A stretch of 58,306 bases of DNA from an uncultured Sphingobacteriaceae bacterium. Lineage in GTDB: Bacteria > Bacteroidota > Bacteroidia > Sphingobacteriales > Sphingobacteriaceae. Within the stretch, counting starts at the first letter, position 1; every line of letters starts with the position of its first letter. A program made the position numbers and the translations under genes. Positions 42,106-52,769 of this stretch are shown in pieces. The DNA is taken from the NCBI GenBank assembly GCA_946887045.1, contig CAMPKC010000026.1, positions 1 to 58,306 of the forward strand, written 5' to 3'. The notes beneath the pieces were generated by a model. That model saw only the letters and a program-made list of their open reading frames with translations. It made no database searches and was not told where the DNA came from.

Positions 42106-44889
42106 CTAAAACAATCCTAGCTGCCCTTTATCATCAATTTCAATATCCTCAGGATTGGTTATTTCGAAATCAACTTTTTTTGTCGCCTTTGGTACGCTTT
42201 CTTGGTCGGAAGTTTTCTTGTTTTCCACAGGACTTTGCGGTTGTTTAGGCGTCTGCTTCTGCGTCAAAATCGCTTCTTCGTCCGTTGATGTAACTTCTTT
42301 TTCAGCCTCAATGTCCAGCTTTTCTTCTAAAACCACTTCTTCTAACGACACTTCAGCAACCGGATCAGGCACATCTTCAGGATCATCATGCTCCGCAATT
42401 AATTCAATAGTTTTAATTTCGTTCGGAGATAAGCGATTCCCCTGGGCCTTCATGCCTTTCACATCGATAACATCGGCAAGATTGATCTCTGTTGTCTCCG
42501 GAGTTAAGCTTTTTCCCTTCAACGAATCCACCTTTACAACCGGCTGTGCGGCACCTGAAATCAAAACCAGCTTAGAACCCGGCTCTTCATTAATGATACT
42601 GGTGACCTTACCAACCGGGGTATCATCAAATACAAAACGTTTAACGTAATAATTCTTAGATTTACCATCAAAATGAACCACGGTAAAAATCTTTTCGGGA
42701 TCATACTTTTCAATCAAGATCATTTTATCATCAAAATGATTGCTCAAATCAAAAGAAGTAAGCTCGTAAGATCCATTACTTAAAATGGTCAGAATTTTAT
42801 CAGGGCCATCAAACTCACCAAGATATTTCCCTCTGCCATCAGCATTCAAGCGCTTCAAAATATCATCATACCATATCTTGCGTCCTGCCAGCGTTGATAC
42901 ACCTTTGGATTTGAGTATGATTTTTTTGATTGGATACTTGCTCACTGTATTACCAATTGAACTTCGACCTTTAATCGCTATTTCTGCAAAATCTAAATCA
43001 AACTGGAGTTTTCTAAGCTTAGAATGCGGCTTAAGCTGAATATTCACCACCTCGGCTTCGCCATTTGGATTAGCAGTAAAGTATAAGGTTTTTGAACCTT
43101 TAGAGCCTTTTGTTAAATCGTATTCCTTATCGCGGGTTACCCCCAGCACCGTAAAACGTTTTACAAAAGATGTACCTGTTTGTCCATCCTTGTAAATCAT
43201 ATTATAAACAGTGCGCTCATCCCCTTTTTTAAACACTGCGACATGCAATATATCCTTGCCCACAAATATCTTATCCTGAACTTTCGTGACAACACATTTG
43301 CCGTCTTCACGAAACACAATAATTTCATCCAGGTCAGAGCAATCACATACAAATTCATCCTTACGCAAACCTGTTCCGATAAACCCATCCGCTTTGTTTA
43401 CATATAATTTAACGTTAGCCAGAGCCACCTGAGTTGCATCTACCCTGTCGAATGTTCTTAGTTCAGTCTTCCTTCCCCTATCTTTCCCATATTTCTCCCT
43501 GATCTTTTCAAACCAGGCAATCGTATAATCAGTTAAATGTTTTAAGTGATGCTTCAGCTCTTTTATCTCATTCTCTAAAGCTTTCATCTGCTCATCCGCT
43601 TTTTTAACGTCGAAGCGGGTGATACTGCTCATCGGTTTCTCGATAAGCTTTTTATAATCTTCGGGAAGAATTTTTCTGTAAAACTGAGGGAAGAAAGGCT
43701 CAAATAAGCGATCTAACACTTCAATCACGGCTTCAAAGGCACCTGAATTTTCATAGTCAGGATGTTTATACATCCCTTCCTGGATAAAGATCTTCAATAA
43801 ATTACTAAAGAAAATCTTTTCCTTTAACTCCGCCAGCCTGATTTCGAGCTCGCGTTTTAACAGGTGCTTTGTGTATTCGGTATTTGATATCAGTATATCG
43901 TTTACACTTAAAAACTGAGGCTTATCATCGCGGATAACGCAGGTATTCGGAGAAATAGAAACTTCACAATCAGTAAAAGCATAAAGCGCATCGATAGTAA
44001 CATCAGGCGAAATACCCGGTGCCAGGTGAATAACCACTTCAACATTCTGAGCGGTATTATCTTCAATTTTCCTGATTTTTATTTTTCCTTTATCATTCGC
44101 CGAAATCACGCTGTCAATCAGGCTGCCTGTAGTGGTAGTAAAAGGAACTTCAGTGATCGTAAGTGTCTTTTTATCCTTCTCAACAATTTTCGCCCTTACC
44201 CTTATTTTTCCGCCACGCTGGCCTTCATTGTAGGCTGAGCAATCGGCCATTCCACCAGTAGGAAAATCCGGCAGTAAATTGGGTCTGTTCCCTTTAAGCA
44301 CCTCTATTGAGGCGTCGATTAATTCTATAAAATTATGAGGGAGGATTTTAGTAGCCAAACCTACAGCAATTCCTTCGGCTCCCTGAGCCAGTAAAAGAGG
44401 AAATTTTACAGGAAGCGTTATTGGTTCTTTATTCCGTCCGTCATAGCTATTTTGCCAGATGGTAGTATCCGGATTAAAAACTACTTCATTTGCAAATTTC
44501 GACAAACGGGCTTCAATATATCGGGGAGCAGCGGCCGAGTCGCCCGTAATCGGATCGCCCCAGTTACCCTGAGTATCAATCAACAAATTTTTCTGACCAA
44601 TTTGCACCATCGCATCACCAATAGAAGCATCTCCATGCGGATGGTACTTCATTGTATTCCCAATTACGTTGGCGGCCTTATTAAAACGACCATCATCCAA
44701 TTCTCTCAGGGAATGCAGAATACGGCGTTGAACAGGCTTTAATCCATCATTGATATGGGGCACTGCACGATCTAGAATTACATACGATGCATAGTCAAGA
44801 AACCAGTTCTCATATAAACCGCTAAGTGACGTTACATTATGCAATTTTTCTTCGTTCTCGAAATTGTTGTCTAGTGATTCTTCACTCAT
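42106..44889 (-). CDS. parC: DNA topoisomerase IV subunit A (ParC/GyrA family)
   Basis: A 927-residue type IIA topoisomerase subunit. The core is recognisable in LDRAVPHINDGLKPVQRRIL (39-58), and the catalytic tyrosine is Tyr124 in SAAAPRYIEARLS. The C-terminal part has the blades of the DNA-wrapping domain and then a long Glu/Pro/Thr-rich acidic tail (about 830-927). The canonical GyrA box (QRRGGKG) is not visible, supporting ParC over GyrA. The partner parE lies about 9 kb downstream on the same strand, unlike in E. coli-type pairs. Confidence 0.92.
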   Translation of the reverse strand: MSEESLDNNFENEEKLHNVTSLSGLYENWFLDYASYVILDRAVPHINDGLKPVQRRILHSLRELDDGRFNKAANVIGNTMKYHPHGDASIGDAMVQIGQKNLLIDTQGNWGDPITGDSAAAPRYIEARLSKFANEVVFNPDTTIWQNSYDGRNKEPITLPVKFPLLLAQGAEGIAVGLATKILPHNFIELIDASIEVLKGNRPNLLPDFPTGGMADCSAYNEGQRGGKIRVRAKIVEKDKKTLTITEVPFTTTTGSLIDSVISANDKGKIKIRKIEDNTAQNVEVVIHLAPGISPDVTIDALYAFTDCEVSISPNTCVIRDDKPQFLSVNDILISNTEYTKHLLKRELEIRLAELKEKIFFSNLLKIFIQEGMYKHPDYENSGAFEAVIEVLDRLFEPFFPQFYRKILPEDYKKLIEKPMSSITRFDVKKADEQMKALENEIKELKHHLKHLTDYTIAWFEKIREKYGKDRGRKTELRTFDRVDATQVALANVKLYVNKADGFIGTGLRKDEFVCDCSDLDEIIVFREDGKCVVTKVQDKIFVGKDILHVAVFKKGDERTVYNMIYKDGQTGTSFVKRFTVLGVTRDKEYDLTKGSKGSKTLYFTANPNGEAEVVNIQLKPHSKLRKLQFDLDFAEIAIKGRSSIGNTVSKYPIKKIILKSKGVSTLAGRKIWYDDILKRLNADGRGKYLGEFDGPDKILTILSNGSYELTSFDLSNHFDDKMILIEKYDPEKIFTVVHFDGKSKNYYVKRFVFDDTPVGKVTSIINEEPGSKLVLISGAAQPVVKVDSLKGKSLTPETTEINLADVIDVKGMKAQGNRLSPNEIKTIELIAEHDDPEDVPDPVAEVSLEEVVLEEKLDIEAEKEVTSTDEEAILTQKQTPKQPQSPVENKKTSDQESVPKATKKVDFEITNPEDIEIDDKGQLGLF

Positions 44890-45207
44890 TCCTATCTAAA
44901 AACTCTGGATTGGTAAATATAACAGTTTTGGGAATTATGTAGAGCATAAATAGAGATTGCTCCTCTCATACGCATTCTGGTTGATACAGATCATTTTTGG
45001 TTTGGTCTCTTAAAAATGATTAAGAACCCCGACTTTAAATAATCAAATTGCACATTTCATACACAAACATCAAAACAAAAACAATTGCCATACTAAATAT
45101 TGATTTTTATTAAAAACTTTATACTTTTATAACCAATTCACAGATAACATTGTAAAAATTTAAAAGATTTTTAGAAAACATCCAGAGAAACTACTACTCA
45201 TACATAC
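44890..45207. promoter_or_regulatory. 318-bp divergent promoter region between parC and a GNAT gene
   Basis: AT-rich, with no gene that I can see. On the + strand TTG at 45100-45102 and TACTTTTA at 45122-45129 are 19 bases apart, close to the Bacteroidota promoter consensus, and could drive the GNAT gene. No conserved RNA structure was recognised. Confidence 0.4.
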
Positions 45208-45714
45208 ATGCGCGTTCAATATCGGGTCGATTTCCATAATAGTTCCAAAGAATCCATCTTAAGCATGGTTAATTTAAGGCGAACAACCGCAGGCGACAAA
45301 AACTTCCAGAATTTAGTTAATGAATTGAATAATGATTTAGGAGCCCGTTATAATGATCACGAGTATCGATATGATGTAAACATTAATATTGACGATTTAA
45401 GTACAGTTGTATTAGGGTTGATCAACGATGATCCTGTCGGTTGCGGATGCTTTAAAGAGATAGATTCAAAGACGGTAGAAATAAAACGAATGTTTGTTAA
45501 TCCATATTTCCGTGGCTTGGGTGTCTCGTCCTCTATATTGATGGAATTAGTTGCCTGGGCTAAAGAGCTACATTACACGACCGCGGTTTTAGAAACAGGG
45601 AAACAACAGCAAGAATCAATTAATCTTTACCGAAAACACGGTTTCGAGATCGTCGAAAACTTCGGCCCATATAAAGGCTATGAGGAGAGTGTTTGTATGA
45701 GCCGGGCACTGTAA
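45208..45714 (+). CDS. GNAT N-acetyltransferase
   Basis: A 168-residue reading frame from ATG 45208; the internal ATG at 45265 (Met20, MVNLRRTTAGDKNF) is an equally likely start, because the GNAT fold begins just there. The acetyl-CoA segment is VNPYFRGLGVSSSILMELV near residue 95 and the C-terminal pattern is SINLYRKHGFEIVENFGPY. The substrate is unknown. A terminator follows within 15 bases and the convergent clpC lies beyond it. Confidence 0.85.
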   Translation: MRVQYRVDFHNSSKESILSMVNLRRTTAGDKNFQNLVNELNNDLGARYNDHEYRYDVNINIDDLSTVVLGLINDDPVGCGCFKEIDSKTVEIKRMFVNPYFRGLGVSSSILMELVAWAKELHYTTAVLETGKQQQESINLYRKHGFEIVENFGPYKGYEESVCMSRAL

Positions 45715-45725
45715 ATAAAGAGCAT

Positions 45726-45754
45726 AAAAAAACCCGGATAAACCGGGTTTTTTT
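45726..45754. terminator. Bidirectional terminator between the GNAT gene and clpC
   Basis: AAAAAAACCCGG (45726-45737) pairs with CCGGGTTTTTTT (45743-45754) around loop ATAAA. A-run and T-run on the two sides allow use from both directions. Confidence 0.9.
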
Positions 45755-45765
45755 ATGAGGGAATA

Positions 45766-48300
45766 TTATTCCTCTTTTTTCTCTTCCTTCTTTTTCTTTC
45801 CGGGAGCTTTACGAACAATTTTGATTTCTTTGGCTTCGGTATCGAAGTCTACTTCGAGTACATCACCGTCTATCAGCTCTCCCTTTAATATTTCTTCCGC
45901 AATCGGATCTTCAAGGAATTTCTGAATCGCTCGTTTCAACGGGCGGGCTCCGAAATTAGCATCATATCCGTTCTCTGCTATAAAATCTTTCGCTGCATCC
46001 GTTAGCGTTACTGCGTATCCAAGAGCTGTAACTCTGGAGAACAATGAAGCCAGTTCAATATCAATAATTTTAAAGATGTCTTCTTTCGAAAGAGAATTAA
46101 ACACAATAACATCATCCACACGGTTCAAAAACTCGGGGGCAAATGCGCGTTTAAGAGCGTTTTCAATCACACCTCTCGAATGAGTTTCGGCCTGTAAAGC
46201 TTTCGCTGAAGTTGTAAAACCCACTCCCTGACCAAAGTCTTTTAGCTGACGGGCACCAATGTTAGATGTCATGATCACTATCGTATTGCGGAAATCCACT
46301 TTACGGCCTAAACTATCGGTCAACTGTCCTTCATCCAATACCTGTAAAAGAATATTAAATACATCAGGGTGAGCTTTCTCAATCTCATCTAAAAGAACAA
46401 CAGCATAAGGCTTACGACGAACTTTTTCAGTTAGCTGTCCACCTTCTTCATAACCCACATATCCCGGAGGCGCTCCTACCAAACGTGATACGGCAAATTT
46501 TTCCATGTATTCGCTCATATCAATTTGGATCAATGCATCCTCGCTATCGAACATAAAGCGGGCAAGCTCCTTCGCTAATTCTGTTTTACCAACTCCGGTC
46601 GGACCAAGGAAAATAAACGAACCGATAGGCTTTTTAGGATCTTTCAATCCCGCACGGGTACGCTGAATAGCTTTAGTAAGCTTCTTAATCGCTTCCCCCT
46701 GTCCGATAATTTTGTCGGCAATCAGTTCAGGCATAGCCAATAATTTCTGACTGTCGGTTTGGCCAACACGCTGAACCGGAATACCAGTCATCATCGACAC
46801 TACCTCGGCAACGTTATCTTCGGTTACAGTATAACGCTTAGTGCGGGTTTCTGCTTCCCATGAAGTTTTGGCGCGATCTAATTCCTCCAGCAAATTCTTT
46901 TCAGTATCGCGAAGTTTAGCTGCTTCCTCGTATTTCTGACTTCTTACAACTTTATTTTTCTCAACTTTAATCTCTTCGATCTTTTGTTCAATATCAATAA
47001 TTTCCTGAGGAACGTGGATATTGGTCAAATGCACCCTTGAACCCGACTCGTCCAAAGCATCAATCGCTTTATCCGGTAAAAATCTGTCGGTAATATAACG
47101 TGAAGTTAAAGCCACACAAGCGTTAATGGCCTCTGGTGTATATGTCACCGCATGATGCTCCTCGTATTTCTCTTTAATTCTGTTAAGAATTTCGATAGTT
47201 TCATCCGGAGTAGCCGGCTCAATCATCACTTTTTGGAAACGACGATCTAATGCTCCGTCTTTTTCAATGTACTGACGGTATTCATCAAGCGTAGTTGCTC
47301 CAATGCATTGAATCTCACCACGGGCCAACGCTGGTTTAAACATATTGGATGCATCAAGAGAGCCCGAGGCACCACCCGCACCAACTATGGTGTGGATCTC
47401 ATCAATGAAAAGAATAACATCCGGAGATTTTTCCAGTTCATTCATTACCGCTTTCATGCGCTCTTCAAACTGTCCACGGTATTTTGTACCGGCAACCAGT
47501 GAAGCAAGATCAAGTGTTACAACACGTTTATTAAACAATACACGTGATACTTTTCTCTGTACAATTCTTAGGGCTAATCCCTCGGCAATAGCCGATTTAC
47601 CAACACCCGGCTCGCCGATTAAAATAGGATTATTCTTTTTCCGGCGGGAAAGAATTTGAGAAACACGTTCAATTTCCTTATCACGACCAACAATCGGATC
47701 AAGCTTTCCATCCTCGGCAGCTTTGGTTAAATCCCTTCCGAAATTGTCTAATACAGGAGTTTTGGACTTGATATCTGATACCTTTTTAGGTTGGCTGAAC
47801 GAGGACTCTTCTTCACGAAAGTCGTCATCACCTGCCGCTGAACCAGGAAGTTCATCGCGGAAACCATCTTTGTTTTGTTCTACTTCTGCTTTAAACACGT
47901 CGTAATTTATGTTATACTGTAGTAAAATTTGTGAAGCAATATTATCATCATCCCGAAGTATTGACAACAATAAGTGCTCTGTTCCAATAACATCACTTTT
48001 AAAGATTTTAGCCTCTAAATAGGTGATTTTAAGCACTTTCTCTGCCTGTTTTGTAAGCGGAATGTTTCCCAGATTTACTGTTGTATTACTGGTACCTTTC
48101 ACCGCATCCTCAATTGAGCGGCGCAGACGAGGTGTATCAACACCCAAGGTCTTGAGAATTTTAATCGCCATTCCATCGCCTTCGCGAATAAGCCCCAGCA
48201 ACAAGTGTTCGGTACCAATATAGTCGTGCCCTAAGCGTAATGCTTCCTCTCTGCTGTAAGAAATTACGTCTTTTACACGTGGTGAAAATTTAGCTTCCAT
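45766..48300 (-). CDS. clpC: ClpC-type AAA+ unfoldase of the Clp protease
   Basis: An 844-residue Hsp100 chaperone. The N-domain (about 1-145, two Clp_N repeats starting [20 protein letters not shown]) is followed by the first AAA module (Walker [10 protein letters not shown] near residue 230), a UVR-type middle segment ([16 protein letters not shown] near 458) and the second AAA module ([15 protein letters not shown] near 565). A Lys/Glu-rich tail ends the protein. It feeds substrates to ClpP. No mcsA/mcsB/ctsR stress operon is present, so regulation differs from Firmicutes. Confidence 0.95.
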   Translation of the reverse strand: MEAKFSPRVKDVISYSREEALRLGHDYIGTEHLLLGLIREGDGMAIKILKTLGVDTPRLRRSIEDAVKGTSNTTVNLGNIPLTKQAEKVLKITYLEAKIFKSDVIGTEHLLLSILRDDDNIASQILLQYNINYDVFKAEVEQNKDGFRDELPGSAAGDDDFREEESSFSQPKKVSDIKSKTPVLDNFGRDLTKAAEDGKLDPIVGRDKEIERVSQILSRRKKNNPILIGEPGVGKSAIAEGLALRIVQRKVSRVLFNKRVVTLDLASLVAGTKYRGQFEERMKAVMNELEKSPDVILFIDEIHTIVGAGGASGSLDASNMFKPALARGEIQCIGATTLDEYRQYIEKDGALDRRFQKVMIEPATPDETIEILNRIKEKYEEHHAVTYTPEAINACVALTSRYITDRFLPDKAIDALDESGSRVHLTNIHVPQEIIDIEQKIEEIKVEKNKVVRSQKYEEAAKLRDTEKNLLEELDRAKTSWEAETRTKRYTVTEDNVAEVVSMMTGIPVQRVGQTDSQKLLAMPELIADKIIGQGEAIKKLTKAIQRTRAGLKDPKKPIGSFIFLGPTGVGKTELAKELARFMFDSEDALIQIDMSEYMEKFAVSRLVGAPPGYVGYEEGGQLTEKVRRKPYAVVLLDEIEKAHPDVFNILLQVLDEGQLTDSLGRKVDFRNTIVIMTSNIGARQLKDFGQGVGFTTSAKALQAETHSRGVIENALKRAFAPEFLNRVDDVIVFNSLSKEDIFKIIDIELASLFSRVTALGYAVTLTDAAKDFIAENGYDANFGARPLKRAIQKFLEDPIAEEILKGELIDGDVLEVDFDTEAKEIKIVRKAPGKKKKEEKKEE

Positions 48301-48460
48301 TATATAACCTTTCTTCGTCTTGAACGCCCTAATCTATAAATTTGTTTCATAAATCGTTTGTCCTTGTTTGTAATAATTTATCAACAATTACGCCATTTTT
48401 TCTAAAATAGTTTCCTAAGCCTTAAGATAAGAAAAATTTACATCAATTGTTCAAAAACCC

Positions 48461-48468
48461 GATATTTG
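48461..48468 (+). promoter_or_regulatory. Likely -7 promoter element of ettA
   Basis: GATATTTG resembles TAnnTTTG with one difference, with TTTA about 20 bases upstream. Transcription would start near 48475, after the in-frame TTG at 48466, which rules that codon out as a start and supports ATG 48490. Confidence 0.45.
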
Positions 48469-48489
48469 CCGTTCAACAATAACGTAAAA

Positions 48490-50172
48490 ATGGCAGACGA
48501 AAAAATAATTTTTTCTATGGCCGGAGTTAGCAAGATCTACCCGCCTCAGAAACAAGTTCTTAAAAACATATACTTATCTTTTTTTTACGGTGCAAAAATC
48601 GGTGTTATCGGTTTAAACGGGTCCGGAAAATCGTCATTACTGAAGATAATTGCCGGCCTTGACAAGTCGTACCAGGGCGAAGTAGTTTTTTCTCCGGGAT
48701 ATACAGTGGGTTATTTAGCCCAGGAGCCAGAACTTGACCCAGAGAAGACTGTAAGGGAAATTGTGGAAGAAGGCGTTGCCGAAACCACTGCAATACTAAA
48801 GGAGTATGAAGAAATAAACGAAAAATTCGGACTTCCTGAAGTTTATGAAGATCCGGATGCTATGGATAAACTCCTGGCCCGTCAAGGCGAACTTCAGGAT
48901 AAAATTGATGCAAGCGGCGCATGGGAATTGGATTCAAAGCTTGAAAGAGCCATGGACGCCCTGCGCACTCCAGATCCGGATAGTAAGATTGCCACATTGT
49001 CAGGTGGAGAGCGAAGAAGGGTGGCTTTATGTCGACTTTTATTAAAAGAACCCGATGTTTTGTTGCTTGATGAGCCAACCAATCACCTTGACGCTGAATC
49101 AATCGACTGGTTAGAACAATTCCTTAAGCAATATAAAGGAACCGTAATTGCGGTTACCCACGATAGGTATTTCCTTGATAATGTTGCCGGATGGATACTC
49201 GAACTCGATCGTGGGGAGGGAATTCCATGGAAAGGGAATTATTCTTCATGGCTTGACCAAAAATCAAAACGCCTGGCTCAGGAAGAAAAAACTGAAAGCA
49301 AACGTCAGAAAACTCTTGAGCGCGAGTTAGAATGGGTTCGGATGGCGCCGAAAGCACGTCACGCCAAATCCAAAGCTCGTTTAGCGAATTACGAAAAAAT
49401 GGCTTCCGAGGAAGGAAAAGAAAGAGAAGATAAGCTGGAACTGTTCATTCCACCGGGACCGCGTCTGGGAAATATCGTTATTGAAGCCAATAATGTAAGT
49501 AAAGCCTATGGCGACAAAGTTTTGTTCGACAATTTGAACTTCTCATTACCTCCTGCTGGTATTGTCGGGATCATTGGACCAAATGGCGCCGGAAAAACCA
49601 CTTTGTTCAGATTGATCACGGGACAGGAGACTCCGGACGCGGGTACTTTCAAAGTGGGCGAAACAGTAGCGCTGGGCTATGTAGATCAAATGCATAACGA
49701 TTTAGACCCTGAAAAATCTGTATGGGAAAATATAACAGGTGGCAACGAATCCATTCTGCTGGGTAACAAACCGGTAAATTCCCGGGCCTACGTATCGAAA
49801 TTTAACTTTAATGGTGCAGATCAGCAGAAAAAAGTTAGCGTTTTATCGGGCGGAGAACGTAACCGGGCTCATTTAGCCATCACTTTAAAGAAGGATTCCA
49901 ACGTGTTACTTCTGGATGAGCCGACCAATGACATCGATGTGAACACTCTGCGTGCGCTTGAGGAAGGACTCGAAAACTTTGCCGGTTGCGCGGTAATTAT
50001 ATCGCACGACCGCTGGTTTCTCGACAGGATCTGCACGCATATCCTCGCATTTGAAGGAGATTCCCAGGTTTACTTCTTCGAAGGAAACTATTCGGATTAT
50101 GAAGAAAATAAGAAAAAGCGTCTTGGGGATGCCGCACCAAAACGAATTAAGTACAAAAAATTAGTTCTTTAA
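48490..50172 (+). CDS. ettA: EttA, ABC-F translational throttle ATPase
   Basis: A 560-residue ABC-F protein with two ATPase domains: Walker A GLNGSGKSS (first) and GPNGAGKTT (second), signatures LSGGERRRVALCRLLL and LSGGERNRAHLA, and Walker B LLLDEPTNHLDAESIDWLE. The charged linker (about 240-300, LEWVRMAPKARHAKSKARL) is the P-site tRNA interaction motif. ATG 48490 gives MADEKIIFSMAGVSK, matching the usual EttA start. It binds the ribosomal E site and gates elongation by energy state. A terminator follows. Confidence 0.93.
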   Translation: MADEKIIFSMAGVSKIYPPQKQVLKNIYLSFFYGAKIGVIGLNGSGKSSLLKIIAGLDKSYQGEVVFSPGYTVGYLAQEPELDPEKTVREIVEEGVAETTAILKEYEEINEKFGLPEVYEDPDAMDKLLARQGELQDKIDASGAWELDSKLERAMDALRTPDPDSKIATLSGGERRRVALCRLLLKEPDVLLLDEPTNHLDAESIDWLEQFLKQYKGTVIAVTHDRYFLDNVAGWILELDRGEGIPWKGNYSSWLDQKSKRLAQEEKTESKRQKTLERELEWVRMAPKARHAKSKARLANYEKMASEEGKEREDKLELFIPPGPRLGNIVIEANNVSKAYGDKVLFDNLNFSLPPAGIVGIIGPNGAGKTTLFRLITGQETPDAGTFKVGETVALGYVDQMHNDLDPEKSVWENITGGNESILLGNKPVNSRAYVSKFNFNGADQQKKVSVLSGGERNRAHLAITLKKDSNVLLLDEPTNDIDVNTLRALEEGLENFAGCAVIISHDRWFLDRICTHILAFEGDSQVYFFEGNYSDYEENKKKRLGDAAPKRIKYKKLVL

Positions 50173-50175
50173 AAA

Positions 50176-50201
50176 GAAGGCCGCGTTCAGCGGCTTTTTT
50201 T
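50176..50201 (+). terminator. Rho-independent terminator after ettA
   Basis: GCCGC (50180-50184) pairs with GCGGC (50190-50194) around loop GTTCA, followed by seven T (50195-50201). The stem extends weakly with AAG on the 5' side. Confidence 0.82.
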
Positions 50202-50319
50202 ATGCCCAGTCTCCTGGCATGTAATATATTAGTTACGGTAACGATTGCATTATTTTCGCCGCCTCAATAATTAGTAAAAACGGGCAAAATGGCTAAATTC
50301 GTTTAACTAACCCAATTAT

Positions 50320-51654
50320 ATGCATCGCAGAAAGTTTATTCAACACACAGGTGCCGTTGTCGCAGGCACTTTACTATCCGACAATTTACTTGCATCCGCA
50401 CTAAAAATCTCAAGGAAAAAAATAGCCATGGTTGGTACCGGGCACCGTGGTACCGGAATGTGGGGAGCCGACATCATCAAAGAATACTCTGATACTGTTG
50501 AGTTTGTGGGTTTATGTGATATAAATGCAGGCAGACTGGCTACTGCAAAGAAAATGTTGAAACTGGATTGTCCCACCTTCGTCGACCTCGACAAAATGTT
50601 GAAAGAAACAAAGCCGGAAATTCTGATTGTAACCACCATGGACAGCACACATCATGAGCAGATCATCAAGGGCTTGATGGCCGGAGCAGATATCATCACC
50701 GAAAAACCCATGACCACTGATGAAAAGAAGTGTGAGATGATTATTGATGCTGAAAAGAAAAGCGGCAAAAAAGTTCATGTCACTTTCAACTACAGATATT
50801 CACCTCACCGGCAGAAAATCTATGAACTACTACATAACGGCTCAATAGGTAAAGTTACTTCTGTAGACTTCCATTGGTACCTTGATACATCACACGGCTC
50901 GGATTACTTTCGTCGCTGGCATCGAAAAAGAGAGTTCGGAGGATCTTTACTGGTACATAAGTCGACGCACCATTTTGACCTGTTAAACTGGTGGCTAAAC
51001 TCTGACCCCGAAGAAGTTTTTGCATATGGCAAGCTTGAATTTTATGGTAAAAACAATCCGTTCCGCCATACCCATTGTCGCCCCTGCCCGCACAAAGATA
51101 AATGCAAGTTCTACTTCGATATGACGAAAGACAAGCGCTTGATGCAATTGTACGCTGACAACGAAAAATATGATGGCTACCACCGGGACGGTTGTGTATG
51201 GCGGGAAGATATTGACATTTTTGATAAAATGGCGGTACAGATAAAATACGCGAATGACGTACAGGTAAGTTATTCACTAACCACTTATTCTCCTTATGAG
51301 GGCTATCGGATTTCATTTAACGGAACCGAAGGAAAGCTGGATGCCTGGATTCACGAAAGACAGCCATGGGAAATGGAAAAATTCGATGAATTGCAACTCA
51401 CCAAAAATTTCGGCAAAACTGAATACATCCGAATTGACAATACGGAAGCCGGTCATGGCGGTGGCGACGCCCGCTTAAGAAAGCAGTTATTTAACCCCGG
51501 CGCCGATCCGTATAAACAGGGTGCGGGAAGCCGGGATGGAGCTATGTCTTGCTTAATCGGCATTGCTGCCAGAAACAGCATTGACAAGGGAGAGCCTGTA
51601 AAAATAAAAAGCCTGACTTCAATAAAACCTCATCCAACACGCGGTGTCGTATAA
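50320..51654 (+). CDS. Tat-exported Gfo/Idh/MocA oxidoreductase with a four-cysteine insert
   Basis: A 444-residue exported oxidoreductase. The Tat signal is HRRKFIQHTGAVVAG at the very N-terminus. The NAD(P)-binding loop is IAMVGTGHRGTGMW (36-49), and the EKP motif is in ADIITEKPMTTDEKK. Inserted in the C-terminal half is Cys253-x2-Cys256-x5-Cys262 with a fourth Cys292 (HCRPCPHKDKCKF ... DGCVWRED), a possible zinc or [4Fe-4S] site. It lies alone between ettA and a convergent hydrolase, with no DUF1080 next to it. The substrate is unknown, probably a sugar or sugar acid. Confidence 0.88.
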   Translation: MHRRKFIQHTGAVVAGTLLSDNLLASALKISRKKIAMVGTGHRGTGMWGADIIKEYSDTVEFVGLCDINAGRLATAKKMLKLDCPTFVDLDKMLKETKPEILIVTTMDSTHHEQIIKGLMAGADIITEKPMTTDEKKCEMIIDAEKKSGKKVHVTFNYRYSPHRQKIYELLHNGSIGKVTSVDFHWYLDTSHGSDYFRRWHRKREFGGSLLVHKSTHHFDLLNWWLNSDPEEVFAYGKLEFYGKNNPFRHTHCRPCPHKDKCKFYFDMTKDKRLMQLYADNEKYDGYHRDGCVWREDIDIFDKMAVQIKYANDVQVSYSLTTYSPYEGYRISFNGTEGKLDAWIHERQPWEMEKFDELQLTKNFGKTEYIRIDNTEAGHGGGDARLRKQLFNPGADPYKQGAGSRDGAMSCLIGIAARNSIDKGEPVKIKSLTSIKPHPTRGVV

Positions 51655-51688
51655 AAAAGAGGGAGATGTGAAAATCTCCCTCTTTTTT
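51653..51688. terminator. Bidirectional terminator between Gfo/Idh and the hydrolase gene
   Basis: AAAAAAGAGGGAGAT (51653-51667) pairs with ATCTCCCTCTTTTTT (51674-51688), with T-runs usable in both directions. It overlaps the last bases of both genes' ends. Confidence 0.9.
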
Positions 51689-52544
51689 ATTTCAGGTTTT
51701 CTTTAAGCCAAAACTCGACTACATCGCGAATTTCGCCGGCATTTGATTGGTTAAAAATCTCATGACCCAGGGAATAGGTATTTATTTGAGATTTAACATT
51801 CAGTAATTTAAGCTTTTCGCTCAAATCACTTGCCTGCTTCACCGGCACAATCTCGTCGTGTAGCCCATGTAAAATCAAGGTCGGTTTAGATAATGAGGTA
51901 ACCTTGGCAATGGGACTGGCCTGTATATACAATTCTGGATTCTCCTGAAATGATTCGCCCAAAAATAACTCAAGCGCAATTGCGGCCTGAATAACTGCAG
52001 GCTTGCTCAGATCCATCTCCCCGGTAAAATTAGCAGGTCCTGATATAGATACAACTGTCTTCACTTTATTATTAACATTATTGGTATAGGTATAAAGCAA
52101 AGCCAGATGCGCTCCGGCACTTACGCCCACCAATGCAAATTTATCCGGCGATACATTCCATTCAAGTGCATTTGATGAGATGTAATCGATCGCAGCAGCA
52201 ATATCGAACTGTTGCGCAGGATGAATATGCTCCGAAGAACCTGCAAGACGATAGTTCATGTTAACTACAGCAAATCCCTTGTTCCGAAAATACACAGCCT
52301 GATCATCCAACTCGTTTTTGTCTCCGCCAACCCACCAGCCACCATGCAGCATGACTATTATTTTGGTGGTATCAGTCCTCCCCTCTGGCAAATACACATC
52401 CATTGTATTTTTTGCATGAGCTCCGTATGAAACATTTTTTATCGTAACCGCTTCCAAAAATTCATCTGCCTTGTCTTTCTTGCAGGAAGCAGCGCTAAGC
52501 ATAAAAAGAAGAACAAGAAGTCCGTTAAAGATTTGAGATTTCAT
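51687..52544 (-). CDS. Alpha/beta-hydrolase lipoprotein (esterase-like)
   Basis: A 285-residue lipoprotein with signal and lipobox (LSAASC, Cys near residue 21). The hydrolase fold has the oxyanion-hole motif MLHGGWWVGG near residue 66, the nucleophile elbow GVSAGAHLA (Ser near 142), and a late aspartate/histidine region (HGLHDEIVPVKQ and LGHEIFN) completing the triad. It resembles the BD-FAE/carboxylesterase group. It is probably an outer-membrane esterase acting on acetylated sugars or lipids. Monocistronic. Confidence 0.86.
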   Translation of the reverse strand: MKSQIFNGLLVLLFMLSAASCKKDKADEFLEAVTIKNVSYGAHAKNTMDVYLPEGRTDTTKIIVMLHGGWWVGGDKNELDDQAVYFRNKGFAVVNMNYRLAGSSEHIHPAQQFDIAAAIDYISSNALEWNVSPDKFALVGVSAGAHLALLYTYTNNVNNKVKTVVSISGPANFTGEMDLSKPAVIQAAIALELFLGESFQENPELYIQASPIAKVTSLSKPTLILHGLHDEIVPVKQASDLSEKLKLLNVKSQINTYSLGHEIFNQSNAGEIRDVVEFWLKENLK

Positions 52545-52769
52545 TTGAAAATTTTCGTTAAAGATATAAGATAATTATACCGGTGTTTTGTACGATAAAA
52601 CAGATCCCGATGTTATTAGTTATATACGAACCCACCATACTATCTGATTGTTAATATGTTAACAAAATAGTAAACGACAATTAATTATTAAAGAACTATC
52701 TTTAGTAGACCAACTCCATTGCCCTAAGGCAAACTGGTCATTTAAACGATATACAAAAAATTTAATTTT

